A stretch of 37,962 bases of DNA from Saccharicrinis sp. (GTDB lineage Bacteria > Bacteroidota > Bacteroidia > Bacteroidales > Marinilabiliaceae), in assembly GCA_024635585.1 (NCBI GenBank), contig JAGXIP010000164.1:1-37962 (forward strand). Direction: 5' to 3'. Below are positions 1 to 8,009 of this stretch, piece by piece (position 1 is the stretch's first letter; each line of letters begins with the position of its first letter). A program made the translations under genes and the position numbers. The notes beneath the pieces are model-generated. The model was not told where the DNA came from. It ran no database searches and worked only from the letters and a program-made list of their open reading frames with translations.

Positions 1-390
1 CAATTGCTTTGCCGAGATGAGGATAAGGATTTATCCGTTTGTGCAGATAAGGAGCAGCTTTCGCAGGTGTTGGCCAACCTGATTAAAAATGCTAATTACG
101 CATTGGACGGTATCGAAAATCCTGAAATATCAATCGGGTTTAGAACAAACCACAAAGAGCAAATTGAGATATCGGTTAAAGATAATGGACCCGGTATTGA
201 TCCCAATTTGTTAGAAGAAATATTTATCCCCTTTTTCACCACCAAAGATAATGGAAGCGGTATTGGTCTGAGCCTATCACGCCAAATAATGCGGCTGCAT
301 GGTGGTTGGCTGAAAGCACATTCGGTTAAGAACAAGGAAACTGTATTTACCTTGGTGTTGCCCAATAAGGAAAAAAATTTAAATAGTTAG
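1..390 (+). CDS. Sensor histidine kinase, C-terminal part (5' truncated by window edge)
   Basis: The reading frame is open from base 1, so the start lies outside the window. What remains is a HATPase_c (GHKL) domain: the N box NLIKNANYALDG (about residues 25-37), the G1 box DNGPGID and the F/G2 region FFTTKDNGSGIGLSLSRQIM. It binds ATP and would phosphorylate a histidine in the missing DHp domain as half of a two-component system. The asparagine and glycines needed for ATP binding are present. The protein ends about 30 residues after the G2 box, as is normal, and has no receiver domain. The layout resembles the NtrB-like group of Bacteroidota kinases. The sensed signal and the partner regulator cannot be told from this fragment. 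It converges with ispD. Confidence 0.9.
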   Translation, partial: QLLCRDEDKDLSVCADKEQLSQVLANLIKNANYALDGIENPEISIGFRTNHKEQIEISVKDNGPGIDPNLLEEIFIPFFTTKDNGSGIGLSLSRQIMRLHGGWLKAHSVKNKETVFTLVLPNKEKNLNS

Positions 391-452
391 TAAATTTAAA
401 AAATTACACATCCAAAATCCCTCACATTTCAGCCCCTCTACTTTTTCTCCTC

Positions 453-478
453 TCCGGCGGCTGCCGGAAGGCTAGGAG
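453..478. repeat. GC-rich hairpin between convergent genes
   Basis: TCCGGC (453-458) and GCCGGA (463-468) form a perfect 6-bp stem with a GGCT loop, and outer CTCC/GGAG pairing is possible. The hairpin runs into the last codons and stop of ispD (472-474). Neither strand has a clear T-run, so it is either a weak shared terminator between the kinase gene and ispD or a small palindromic repeat. Confidence 0.4.
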
Positions 479-1146
479 GAGCTTCTATGCATAAGCACCT
501 CGCCCACAACTAAATCCATTGGTGTGGTTATTTTGATATTTTCGAGGTTTCCTTCGGTTAGGGTTATTGTATTTCCCGCCGCCTCATAAACGCTGGCATC
601 ATCGGTAAAAAAATCACGATAGGGCTGTTCGTATGTTGCTTTTAATTTTGATGAGAAAAATACCTGCGGCGTTTGCACCATTTTGTAGTTGGCACGGGCT
701 ACTGCTTTACTACCAAACTCGCCTACCTCACGGATGGACTCAATGACATCGGTAACGGGTATGGCACAGCCGTGCTTTGCCGCTGTATTATAGCAATTTT
801 TTAGTGTTTGTGCAGATACCAAAGGCCTCACCCCATCGTGCACACCTACTAAACATTCCTGCGAAATTTTTTCTAAGCCATTCTTAACGCTCTCGAAGCG
901 GGTTGCGCCGCCACATGCCACCGAATGCCCAACGGTAAAGTTATATTCGGTGCACAGCATGTTCCACAATTCCATTTGGTCTTTGGGCAGCACCAAAACA
1001 ATCTGCATTTGACTATCAAATTCCACAAACCTTTGTATGGTATGCATCAGAATGGGCTTACCACACCACTTTATAAATTGCTTGGGCAGTTCGCTCTGCA
1101 TCCTGGATCCACTGCCGCCGGCTACTATGATAACTGATTTATTCAT
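472..1146 (-). CDS. ispD: 2-C-methyl-D-erythritol 4-phosphate cytidylyltransferase
   Basis: IspD catalyses the third step of the MEP isoprenoid pathway: CTP plus methylerythritol phosphate gives CDP-methylerythritol. The 224 residues match the family length. Visible motifs are the nucleotide-binding loop AGGSGSRMQSELPKQF (residues 9-24, with Arg15 and Lys22 in the usual catalytic places), VHDGVRPLV (102-110), VQTPQVF and the C-terminal LENIKITTPMDL. The ATG at 1146 gives a start directly at the Rossmann beta strand, as expected. It lies downstream of pgi but behind a strong terminator (1263-1297), so it probably has its own promoter. The last residues (MHRSSS) come from a palindromic GC-rich end. 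Confidence 0.95.
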   Translation of the reverse strand: MNKSVIIVAGGSGSRMQSELPKQFIKWCGKPILMHTIQRFVEFDSQMQIVLVLPKDQMELWNMLCTEYNFTVGHSVACGGATRFESVKNGLEKISQECLVGVHDGVRPLVSAQTLKNCYNTAAKHGCAIPVTDVIESIREVGEFGSKAVARANYKMVQTPQVFFSSKLKATYEQPYRDFFTDDASVYEAAGNTITLTEGNLENIKITTPMDLVVGEVLMHRSSS

Positions 1147-1262
1147 GTGCTAAAATTAGAAAAAATACGGATAAATAATGGGCGGATAATTTCCTTTCTT
1201 GTAGTTTCAGCTTTATACCTAATAGTTTTGAAAACCTGTTAGGTGTGGTGTACAAAGTATAA

Positions 1263-1297
1263 AATAACAATAGCGGGCAGTGCCCGCTATTGTTATT
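1263..1297 (-). terminator. Intrinsic terminator after pgi
   Basis: A perfect 16-bp inverted repeat (AATAACAATAGCGGGC and its complement) encloses a 3-base loop, about 50 bp past the pgi stop. On the minus strand it is followed by TTATA-type T-rich sequence. The stem strength and position make it the transcription end for pgi. Confidence 0.75.
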
Positions 1298-1347
1298 AAT
1301 TTAAACTTATCCGTAGATAAATATGCTATCAATTCTGCATTTGCAGA

Positions 1348-2685
1348 TTACAACTTAGCTTTAATGGCTGCTGTTTCTTTCTCAAAACCTGGTTTTTCCA
1401 ATAGGGCAAACATGTTTTTCTTGTATGCTTCTACGCCGGGCTGGTCAAATGGATTAACATCTAAAATATAACCGCTAATGCCACAGGCAATCTCGAAGAA
1501 ATAAAGCAACTGACCAAGGTAATAGGCGTTCAGTTCGGGTATTTCAATTTTAATATTGGGCACACCGCCATCTACGTGGGCAAGTTGCGTTCCCAATTCT
1601 GCCATCTTATTTACGTAATCAACCCTTTTACCCACTAAAAAATTAAGTCCGTCCAGGTCGGCTTCGTCTTTTGGTACAAATACTTCTCTACTGGCGTTGG
1701 TAACGGTAAGTACGGTTTCAAAGATGTTGCGCACACCTTCCTGAATATATTGACCCATAGAGTGCAAATCGGTGGAGAAATCCACTGCTGCGGGGAAAAT
1801 ACCTTTGTTCTCTTTTCCTTCGCTCTCGCCATAAAGTTGCTTCCACCATTCGGCCACAAAATGCAGTTTAGGTTGGTAGTTCACCATTATTTCGGTTCCC
1901 TTACCTATTTTATACAGTTCGTTTCGTACAGCAGCATAAGTAGCGGCGACACTATTTTCGGCTTCGAGGGCAGTTATTTTTTCCATGTCGTGGGCACCTT
2001 TTACCAAAGCGCGGATATCGATACCTGCCACAGCGATAGGCAATAAACCCACAGGGGTAAGTACAGAATAACGTCCGCCAACATCGTTAGGAATAACATA
2101 GGTTTTGTATCCTTTTTGTCCGGCTAGGGTACGCAAGGCGCCTTTATTGGCATCAGTAATAGCCACGATACGTGCTTTTGCTTCTTCAGCAGAATATTTA
2201 CTTTCTAGCAAATCTTTGAGCAAACGGAAAGCCAAAGCAGGTTCTGTTGTGGTTCCGGATTTGGAAATAACGATTACAGAAAAGGATTTATCTTTTAAAA
2301 GGTCGAGTAGCTCAGCAGTATAATCTTCGTTAATATTTTGTCCGGCATAAACCACCACTGGATTTTTTCTGTTGGTGAGTAAATGATCGAAACTATTGGA
2401 TAGGGCATCAATAACGGCGCGTGCTCCAAGGTAGCTTCCGCCAATGCCTATTACCACAACAATATCCGACTTGGATCGCAGACCAACGGCTGTTGCTTCA
2501 ATATCGGCCAGTTGGGCATCGTCAATGCTCGACGGAAGATTCACCCATCCAAGGTAATCGTTTCCTCGTCCTGTTTTTTCGTACAGTGCTTTCAGATGTG
2601 AAGCCACCTCATTTTTGTATTCTTGAACTTTTCTTTCCGATATGAAATCGAAGGTTTTTGTGATATTAATTCTTAAATTTTCCAT
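1348..2685 (-). CDS. pgi: Glucose-6-phosphate isomerase
   Basis: Cytoplasmic enzyme that interconverts glucose-6-phosphate and fructose-6-phosphate in glycolysis and gluconeogenesis. At 445 residues it is the short bacterial form. Visible are the SIS-domain phosphate loops [13 protein letters not shown] (79-91) and [11 protein letters not shown] (140-150), the signature [14 protein letters not shown], a Glu-containing [21 protein letters not shown] stretch in two parts, and the C-terminal block [13 protein letters not shown] with its lysine. It starts 37 bp after the gpsA stop, so pgi and gpsA are probably cotranscribed. The order lysS-gpsA-pgi recurs in Bacteroidales, from general knowledge. 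No missing active-site residue was seen. Confidence 0.97.
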   Translation of the reverse strand: MENLRINITKTFDFISERKVQEYKNEVASHLKALYEKTGRGNDYLGWVNLPSSIDDAQLADIEATAVGLRSKSDIVVVIGIGGSYLGARAVIDALSNSFDHLLTNRKNPVVVYAGQNINEDYTAELLDLLKDKSFSVIVISKSGTTTEPALAFRLLKDLLESKYSAEEAKARIVAITDANKGALRTLAGQKGYKTYVIPNDVGGRYSVLTPVGLLPIAVAGIDIRALVKGAHDMEKITALEAENSVAATYAAVRNELYKIGKGTEIMVNYQPKLHFVAEWWKQLYGESEGKENKGIFPAAVDFSTDLHSMGQYIQEGVRNIFETVLTVTNASREVFVPKDEADLDGLNFLVGKRVDYVNKMAELGTQLAHVDGGVPNIKIEIPELNAYYLGQLLYFFEIACGISGYILDVNPFDQPGVEAYKKNMFALLEKPGFEKETAAIKAKL

Positions 2686-2722
2686 GCTTACGTGTTATTA
2701 ATTGGTATATGGACTTGTTTAT

Positions 2723-3718
2723 TTATCGTAAAGTTTCGGTGAGCAGGCGTATCTCGATGGCGGGAGAAATACGTTCGTAAATAATATTATAAACCGCATC
2801 AGTAATGGGCATATTCACCTTATATTTTTCGTTAATTTCTTTTATACTTTTAACGGCATAGTATCCTTCAGCAATCATAAGCATCTCCATTTGAGCATAT
2901 TTTACCGAGTAACCCTTACCCAGCATGGTACCAAACATACGGTTACGGCTAAACTGCGAATATCCGGTTACAAGCAAGTCGCCCAAATAGGCGGAGCTTT
3001 TGATATCGCGATTTATGGGGTGCACCGTATCTACAAAGCGCTTTATCTCCTGAATGCCGTTTGACATGAGTACAGCTTGGAAGTTGTCGCCATACCCCAT
3101 ACCATGGCAGATGCCTGAAGCGATGGCTATAATGTTTTTGAGCACCGCAGAATATTCCGTTCCATAAATATCATCGGTAACCGAGGTTTTGATGTAATTA
3201 CAATTTAAAAGAGAAGAGAACGCACGCCCCCTTTTTAAATCATGACAGGCAATAGTAAGATAGGATAAACGTTCCAAAGCCACCTCCTCGGCATGACAGG
3301 GACCAGTTATTATGGCAATATCTTCCAGAGGGACATCGTAAAATTCGTTTAAAAAAGTGCCTACAATCATATTGTCCTCCGATACCAGTCCTTTTACGGC
3401 TGATACCATAAATTTACCTTTTAAGGGTATAGACAGTTCGCTTAGCGTAAGTTTTAAAAATGCCGACGGAATGGCTATAATGATGATGTCACTTTCTTCC
3501 ACTATATGATTGATGTCGGAAAAAAAGTGAATGTTTTCAACATCAAAATCAACGCTGGTAAGGTAATTAGGGTTACGCCCGTCTTTCCTGAATCTTTTAA
3601 TATGTTTGGGATTCCGGAAATACCAATTTAACTCAGATACATTGTTCATCAGCATCTTAGCTATGGCCGTAGCCCAGCTTCCACTGCCAATTATACCAAC
3701 TCTTGATGTTTCGTCCAT
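2723..3718 (-). CDS. gpsA: NAD(P)H-dependent glycerol-3-phosphate dehydrogenase
   Basis: GpsA reduces dihydroxyacetone phosphate to sn-glycerol-3-phosphate, the backbone for membrane phospholipids. The 331 residues start with a Rossmann fold, VGIIGSGSWATAIAKML (7-23, GxGxxA type). AVKGL (107-111), the ITGPCHAEEVA block (137-147) and the catalytic-lysine segment YSAVLKNIIAIASGICHGMGYGDN (in two parts, Lys194) follow in the normal order. The ATG at 3718 sits just before the Rossmann strand. It is the middle gene of the lysS-gpsA-pgi run. A possible promoter box lies at 3778-3785. Confidence 0.96.
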   Translation of the reverse strand: MDETSRVGIIGSGSWATAIAKMLMNNVSELNWYFRNPKHIKRFRKDGRNPNYLTSVDFDVENIHFFSDINHIVEESDIIIIAIPSAFLKLTLSELSIPLKGKFMVSAVKGLVSEDNMIVGTFLNEFYDVPLEDIAIITGPCHAEEVALERLSYLTIACHDLKRGRAFSSLLNCNYIKTSVTDDIYGTEYSAVLKNIIAIASGICHGMGYGDNFQAVLMSNGIQEIKRFVDTVHPINRDIKSSAYLGDLLVTGYSQFSRNRMFGTMLGKGYSVKYAQMEMLMIAEGYYAVKSIKEINEKYKVNMPITDAVYNIIYERISPAIEIRLLTETLR

Positions 3719-3763
3719 AATTTGTTATTATCCGCTACTTTAAATTTAAATTAAGGATTAACC

Positions 3764-3841
3764 CAACTAGGACAAGCCAAAACTAAACAAGATGATCATG
3801 TAAAACACTTGTGACATTGCTGTTTTGGTTTGTCCAAGTTG
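3764..3841. repeat. Imperfect long inverted repeat between lysS and gpsA
   Basis: The arms 3765-3783 (AACTAGGACAAGCCAAAAC) and 3822-3840 are complementary at 17 of 19 positions. A small inner pair ACAAG/CTTGT lies at 3787-3791 and 3808-3812. The arm nearest gpsA contains a TAnnTTTG-type box on the minus strand. It could be a leader structure, an operator or a small mobile palindrome. Confidence 0.6.
3778..3785 (-). promoter_or_regulatory. Possible -7 promoter element for gpsA
   Basis: The minus strand reads TAGTTTTG, which fits the Bacteroidota -7 consensus TAnnTTTG, about 60 bp before the gpsA start. No good -33 TTTG was seen at the right distance, so support is weak. Confidence 0.3.
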
Positions 3842-3934
3842 CTGGGCAAAATTTATTGATGCATATTTAGCAATTAGGCGTTGTATTATTCCTCCTTTTT
3901 TATATCAACAACAACGCATCATAAATTTTGCTTG

Positions 3935-3991
3935 AGTATTTTAATCCTAGTATTCTGCCAAAAAATGGCAGAATACTAGGATTAAAATACT
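3935..3991 (-). terminator. Perfect 26-bp inverted repeat overlapping the lysS stop codon
   Basis: The arms 3935-3960 and 3966-3991 are exact complements around a five-A loop. The right arm includes the last two lysS codons and the stop (3982-3984). On the lysS transcript the stem is very stable but is followed by CAAGCAAAATTT rather than a T-run. It would therefore act as an RNA-end stabiliser or atypical terminator. Confidence 0.65.
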
Positions 3992-5706
3992 AACCAGTCT
4001 TTAACTTCTTCTATTGTGGGGTTTTCGTATCCCAACTTATTTTTTTTGTTATAACCGCACAAGTCCTGGTGTAGCTTGGTGGCTTTAACTTCTTTTAATG
4101 CCTCTACCTTTTTATAGCCCATTTTTTGTATAATTTCTACCCAAGTTTTAGCTATACCCAGTGCCATATATTTTTCTTCAGGGTCGGTTTCTACCTTTTT
4201 CTCAGGGCGCATTTGTGGAAACAACAGCACTTCTTGTATCGATTGTTGGTTGGTCATCAGCATGGCCAATCTATCTACACCAATACCCATACCTGATGTG
4301 GGTGGCATACCATACTCCAGTGCACGCACAAAGTCCATATCGATGAACATGGCTTCATCATCGCCTTTTTCTGATAATTTCATTTGCTCCTGAAAACGCG
4401 ATAGCTGATCGATAGGGTCGTTGAGCTCAGTATATGCATTGGCTAATTCTTTTCCGTTTACCATTAGCTCAAAGCGTTCCGTGAGTTCGGGGTTATTGCG
4501 GTGCTTTTTACATAAGGGCGACATTTCCACGGGATAATCCGTAATAAAAGTAGGTTGTATGTAGTTTCCTTCGCATTTTTCGCCAAATATTTCATCAATC
4601 AGCTTGCCCTTGCCCATGGAGGGTTCCGTTTCAACTCCAAGTTTTTCGCACACTTTAAATAACTCCGCTTCATTCATGCCATTAATATCAATGCCGGTAT
4701 GTTCTTTAATGGAATCGAGCATGGTAATTCTTTTAAACGGACGTTTAAAATCAATCACCTTATCTCCTAATTTTACCTGAGTGGTACCATGAAGCGCAAG
4801 TGCAACACGTTCTACCATTTCCTCGGTAAAGTCCATCATCCACTTATAATCTTTATAAGCCACATAAATTTCCAACACGGTAAATTCGGGGTTGTGCGTG
4901 CGATCCATGCCTTCGTTACGGAAATCCTTGGCAAACTCATACACACCATCAAAACCGCCTACTATCAATCGTTTTAAATAAAGCTCGTTGGCTATACGCA
5001 GGTACAACGGCATATTGAGGGCGTTATGGTGGGTAATAAACGGACGGGCGGCAGCGCCTCCGGGAATAGCTTGTAAAATAGGCGTTTCCACTTCCATGTA
5101 TCCCTTTTCGTTAAAAAAGTTACGCATGGTGTTTACGATTTTAGTACGTTTTAAAAAGGTATCTTTAACGTGATCGTTCACAATTAAATCTACATAACGC
5201 TGGCGATATCGCTGCTCCGGATCGGTAAAGGCATCGTAAGTTTTACCATCCTTTTCTTTAACAATGGGTAGGGGTTTCAAAGCTTTGGTAAGTACCTTAA
5301 ACTCTTTTACATGAACCGAGGTTTCGCCCATTTGCGTTTTAAACACATAGCCTTTTACACCAATAATGTCACCTATATCCAGTAGTCGTTTAAAAACCGT
5401 GTTGTACATGGTTTTATCCTCACCTTCACAAATATCGTCGCGTCTAAAATACAATTGGATGCGCCCTTGGTTGTCCTTAATTTCGGCAAACGAAGCATTG
5501 CCCATGATACGGCGAGTCATTATCCTACCGGCCACCGAAATGTCTTGCAGACTATCCGGATCATCCTCAAATTGTTTCTTGATATCTTCGGAATAATGGG
5601 TTATTTCGTATTCTTCGGCAGGAAAAGCATCAATTCCCAACTTGTTTAATTCTTTCAGACTATTTCGTCGGAGCAATTCCTGTTCACTTAGTTCAATGGC
5701 ACTCAT
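3982..5706 (-). CDS. lysS: Lysyl-tRNA synthetase, class II
   Basis: LysS charges tRNA-Lys with lysine using ATP in the cytoplasm. The N-terminal OB-fold anticodon-binding domain covers about residues 55-140 (VAGRIMTRRIMGNASFAEI). The class II catalytic core contains the motif 2 segment FRNEGMDRTHNPEFTVLE (262-279) and motif 3 GMGIGVDRLAMLM near 480-495. At 574 residues it is longer than the usual 500 or so. The extra C-terminal 70 residues after motif 3 are typical of Bacteroidota LysS. The ATG at 5706 follows an AT-rich leader, and a matching -7 box lies at 5823-5830. It opens the lysS-gpsA-pgi run but is separated from gpsA by 263 bp holding two structured repeats. Confidence 0.97.
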   Translation of the reverse strand: MSAIELSEQELLRRNSLKELNKLGIDAFPAEEYEITHYSEDIKKQFEDDPDSLQDISVAGRIMTRRIMGNASFAEIKDNQGRIQLYFRRDDICEGEDKTMYNTVFKRLLDIGDIIGVKGYVFKTQMGETSVHVKEFKVLTKALKPLPIVKEKDGKTYDAFTDPEQRYRQRYVDLIVNDHVKDTFLKRTKIVNTMRNFFNEKGYMEVETPILQAIPGGAAARPFITHHNALNMPLYLRIANELYLKRLIVGGFDGVYEFAKDFRNEGMDRTHNPEFTVLEIYVAYKDYKWMMDFTEEMVERVALALHGTTQVKLGDKVIDFKRPFKRITMLDSIKEHTGIDINGMNEAELFKVCEKLGVETEPSMGKGKLIDEIFGEKCEGNYIQPTFITDYPVEMSPLCKKHRNNPELTERFELMVNGKELANAYTELNDPIDQLSRFQEQMKLSEKGDDEAMFIDMDFVRALEYGMPPTSGMGIGVDRLAMLMTNQQSIQEVLLFPQMRPEKKVETDPEEKYMALGIAKTWVEIIQKMGYKKVEALKEVKATKLHQDLCGYNKKNKLGYENPTIEEVKDWLVF

Positions 5707-6088
5707 ACCAATTATTATCTTTTAAAATATTTAGCTTTTTTCATCGTAATATCACGCATCACGAATTCAATATTCAATTCATAGTGTAGATTACACTTAT
5801 GGGAATGTACAAAAAATCGCTGCAAAGATAATCATTACGCTTTAATATTAAATATATAAACAAAATAGGCTTTGAACTTTAACGTAATTTTAGGCGTTAG
5901 GTGGGCATATGTATTTAGTGCGGCTTACATATCAGCACTAAACGCATCATTCAAATATTTTTATTATATAAGACGAATGGATCTGCGTGAATAGTTCTAT
6001 TACATGTTTGAATTAAACGAACATGCGCTTTTCATAGGTAATTACATATCGTTTTGTTAAAATTGCACTATTCAAAATTTTTTAAGCA
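5707..6088. other. Divergent intergenic region between lysS and lipA
   Basis: This 382-bp AT-rich stretch holds no credible gene. It must carry the promoters of lysS and lipA. Visible are the lysS -7 box (5823-5830) and an 8-bp inverted repeat TTTAGTGC/GCACTAAA at 5914-5921 and 5935-5942. The repeat could be an operator or a short hairpin near lipA. No exact TAnnTTTG box was seen facing lipA. Confidence 0.5.
5823..5830 (-). promoter_or_regulatory. Putative lysS promoter, -7 element
   Basis: The minus strand reads TATCTTTG, an exact TAnnTTTG match to the Bacteroidota primary sigma -7 element, giving a leader of about 110 nt before lysS. The -33 TTTG is not clear at the usual spacing. Confidence 0.5.
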
Positions 6089-6949
6089 ATGGATATTAAA
6101 ACTAAAAAACCAGACTGGTTAAAGATACAACTTCCCAATACTGCTGATTATAAATGGATGCACCAAACCATCCGCGACAATAAATTACATACCATTTGTA
6201 CCAGTGGCAAATGTCCTAACGCAGCTGAATGCTGGGGTGCAGGCACCGCTACTTTTATGATTTTGGGCGATATTTGTACGCGTGCCTGTAAGTTTTGCAA
6301 TGTTAAAACAGGAAAGCCATTGGCAGTAGATACCAAAGAACCTTTAAGAATAGCTCGCTCCATAAAAATAATGAAGCTCAAACATGCGGTTATTACCTCG
6401 GTGGATCGAGATGATTTGGAAGATGGTGGTGCTGGCATTTGGGCAGAGACTATTTTAAAGGTTAAAGAGATGAATCCAGGCATTACGCAGGAGGTACTGA
6501 TACCCGATTTTAATGGTCTTCGCCATTTAATACAGCAAGTGATAGATGCCAAACCCGAAGTGATTTCGCATAATCTGGAAACTTCACGAAGGATTACACC
6601 CATCATCCGAAGTCGCGCCAAATATGATTTGAGTTTGGAAGTGTTGAAATTTATAGCGGATGCTGGTGTTGTAGCAAAAACCGGTATTATGGTGGGTATT
6701 GGCGAAACAGAAGAAGAGGTTTTACAAACCATGAAGGATGCTGTTGGTGTTGGTGTTAAGGTGTTTACCATTGGCCAGTACTTGCAGCCTAGTAAACAGC
6801 ATTTACCCGTTGAGGAATACGTAACCCCCGAGCAGTTTGCCAAATACAAAAAGGCAGGATTGGAGATGGGTTTTAAATATGTTGAAAGTGGCCCCATGGT
6901 ACGTTCGTCGTATCATGCCGAGAAGCATATCAACGCGTTAAGGGAGTAG
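6089..6949 (+). CDS. lipA: Lipoyl synthase (radical SAM)
   Basis: LipA inserts two sulfur atoms into octanoyl groups bound to the E2 and H proteins, making lipoyl cofactor. The radical SAM cluster motif is CTRACKFC (Cys63, Cys67, Cys70; Cx3Cx2C). The sacrificial auxiliary cluster motif is CTSGKCPNAAEC (Cys37, Cys42, Cys48; Cx4Cx5C). The C-terminal serine that completes the auxiliary cluster lies in VRSSYHAEKH. The 286 residues are the normal size. It is followed 255 bp later by lipB on the same strand, so this pair makes lipoate de novo. Confidence 0.97.
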   Translation: MDIKTKKPDWLKIQLPNTADYKWMHQTIRDNKLHTICTSGKCPNAAECWGAGTATFMILGDICTRACKFCNVKTGKPLAVDTKEPLRIARSIKIMKLKHAVITSVDRDDLEDGGAGIWAETILKVKEMNPGITQEVLIPDFNGLRHLIQQVIDAKPEVISHNLETSRRITPIIRSRAKYDLSLEVLKFIADAGVVAKTGIMVGIGETEEEVLQTMKDAVGVGVKVFTIGQYLQPSKQHLPVEEYVTPEQFAKYKKAGLEMGFKYVESGPMVRSSYHAEKHINALRE

Positions 6950-7204
6950 GCTTGGGGCAAGGGGCGTAAAGCGTAGAACAAATAGTGGAAAGCATACAGC
7001 ATAAAACGTAAAGTTGAAAGTTGAAAGTGGGGTGAGAGCAGACTGCAATGATATTTCAAAGGAAACGGACAGTGTGCTTTATTGGGATGAGTTGGTTTTT
7101 TAAAATTATTTGCAAGCCGCATTATGAAATTTGGATCTCGATACCTGATACTCATCTTGATACTTGATACTCATATCTTGATACTTTTATTTTAATACTA
7201 TAAA
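6950..7204 (+). other. lipA-lipB spacer with low-complexity repeats
   Basis: No gene is seen. The first part is purine-rich (AAAGTTGAAAGTTGAAAGT near 7010-7030). The second part contains five GATAC units in 45 bp (see 7140-7184). No clear terminator or exact promoter box was found. Confidence 0.5.
7140..7184 (+). repeat. Short irregular tandem repeat, GATAC units
   Basis: GATAC begins at 7140, 7147, 7159, 7166 and 7180. The units sit in a CTTGATACTTGATACTCAT-like pattern directly upstream of lipB. The spacing is irregular and there are no unique spacers, so this is not a CRISPR. Confidence 0.6.
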
Positions 7205-7906
7205 ATGAACAGCAGCGTTATATTTGAAGACCTAGGTTTGATTGAATACAAACAGGCCTGGGATTATCAGGAAGAAATTTTTGACTCAATTATTGAGATT
7301 AAGTTATTTAATCGTGAGCACCCAGATGATTTAAAGCCAATAAGTCATAAGTTATTGTTTTGCGAACATCCTAATGTATATACACTGGGCAAGAGCGGAG
7401 CGGTTAATAATCTTTTAATAAACGATGCTTTCTTAAAACAGATAAACGCCACGTACTATAAAAGTAATCGAGGCGGAGATATCACCTATCACGGGCCGGG
7501 GCAGATTGTAGGTTACCCTATTTTTGATTTGGAGGAAATGGGGCTTACCATTAAAAATTATATACATTTGTTAGAAGAGTCTATTATTAGCTGTATCGCT
7601 GATTACGATTTAGAAGGTGATAGGCTCAATGGCGCCACAGGAGTTTGGTTAGATGTGGACGTTGCTGGCAAAGCGCGTAAGATTTGCGCCATAGGGGTAA
7701 AAGCCAGCCGCTATGTGAGCATGCACGGGTTTGCCCTAAATGTAAATACCGATTTAAGTTACTTTAATCATATCAACCCTTGTGGATTTTTAGACAAGGG
7801 CGTTACCTCTCTTGAAAAAGAACTGGGAGAAAAGCAGGACTTTGGATTGGTGAAGAAGAATTTACTTCGCCATATTGAAAAAGTATTCCAAATTAAATTG
7901 AGTTAG
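7205..7906 (+). CDS. lipB: Octanoyl-[acyl carrier protein]:protein octanoyltransferase
   Basis: LipB moves the octanoyl chain from acyl carrier protein to the lipoyl domains that LipA then sulfurates. Family signatures are present: RGGDITYHGPGQIVGYPIFD (89-108), ARKICAIGVKASRYVSMHG with Lys159, and NPCGFLDKGVTSL with Cys193. Lys159 and Cys193 are the probable catalytic dyad. The 233 residues fit the family. The ATG at 7205 follows an A/T-rich tract. It pairs functionally with lipA upstream. Confidence 0.95.
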   Translation: MNSSVIFEDLGLIEYKQAWDYQEEIFDSIIEIKLFNREHPDDLKPISHKLLFCEHPNVYTLGKSGAVNNLLINDAFLKQINATYYKSNRGGDITYHGPGQIVGYPIFDLEEMGLTIKNYIHLLEESIISCIADYDLEGDRLNGATGVWLDVDVAGKARKICAIGVKASRYVSMHGFALNVNTDLSYFNHINPCGFLDKGVTSLEKELGEKQDFGLVKKNLLRHIEKVFQIKLS

Positions 7907-8009
7907 AAATAAATTTGCAACCCTTTTTAATAAAGGTTTTTTAAAAAGTATATGGTCAGGCTGGGTTTTGAAAATCCAAATTTTTTAGGAAATTTTAAAC
8001 TCAAAATAA

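Noticed and set aside
6148-6897. 249-residue open frame antisense to lipA
   Set aside because: It is a long shadow of a strongly conserved gene. Its sequence is Ser/Ile/Pro-rich and shows no recognisable domain or signal.
7140-7184. CRISPR-like array
   Set aside because: Units are only five bases with irregular spacing, there are no spacers of constant length, and no cas genes are nearby.
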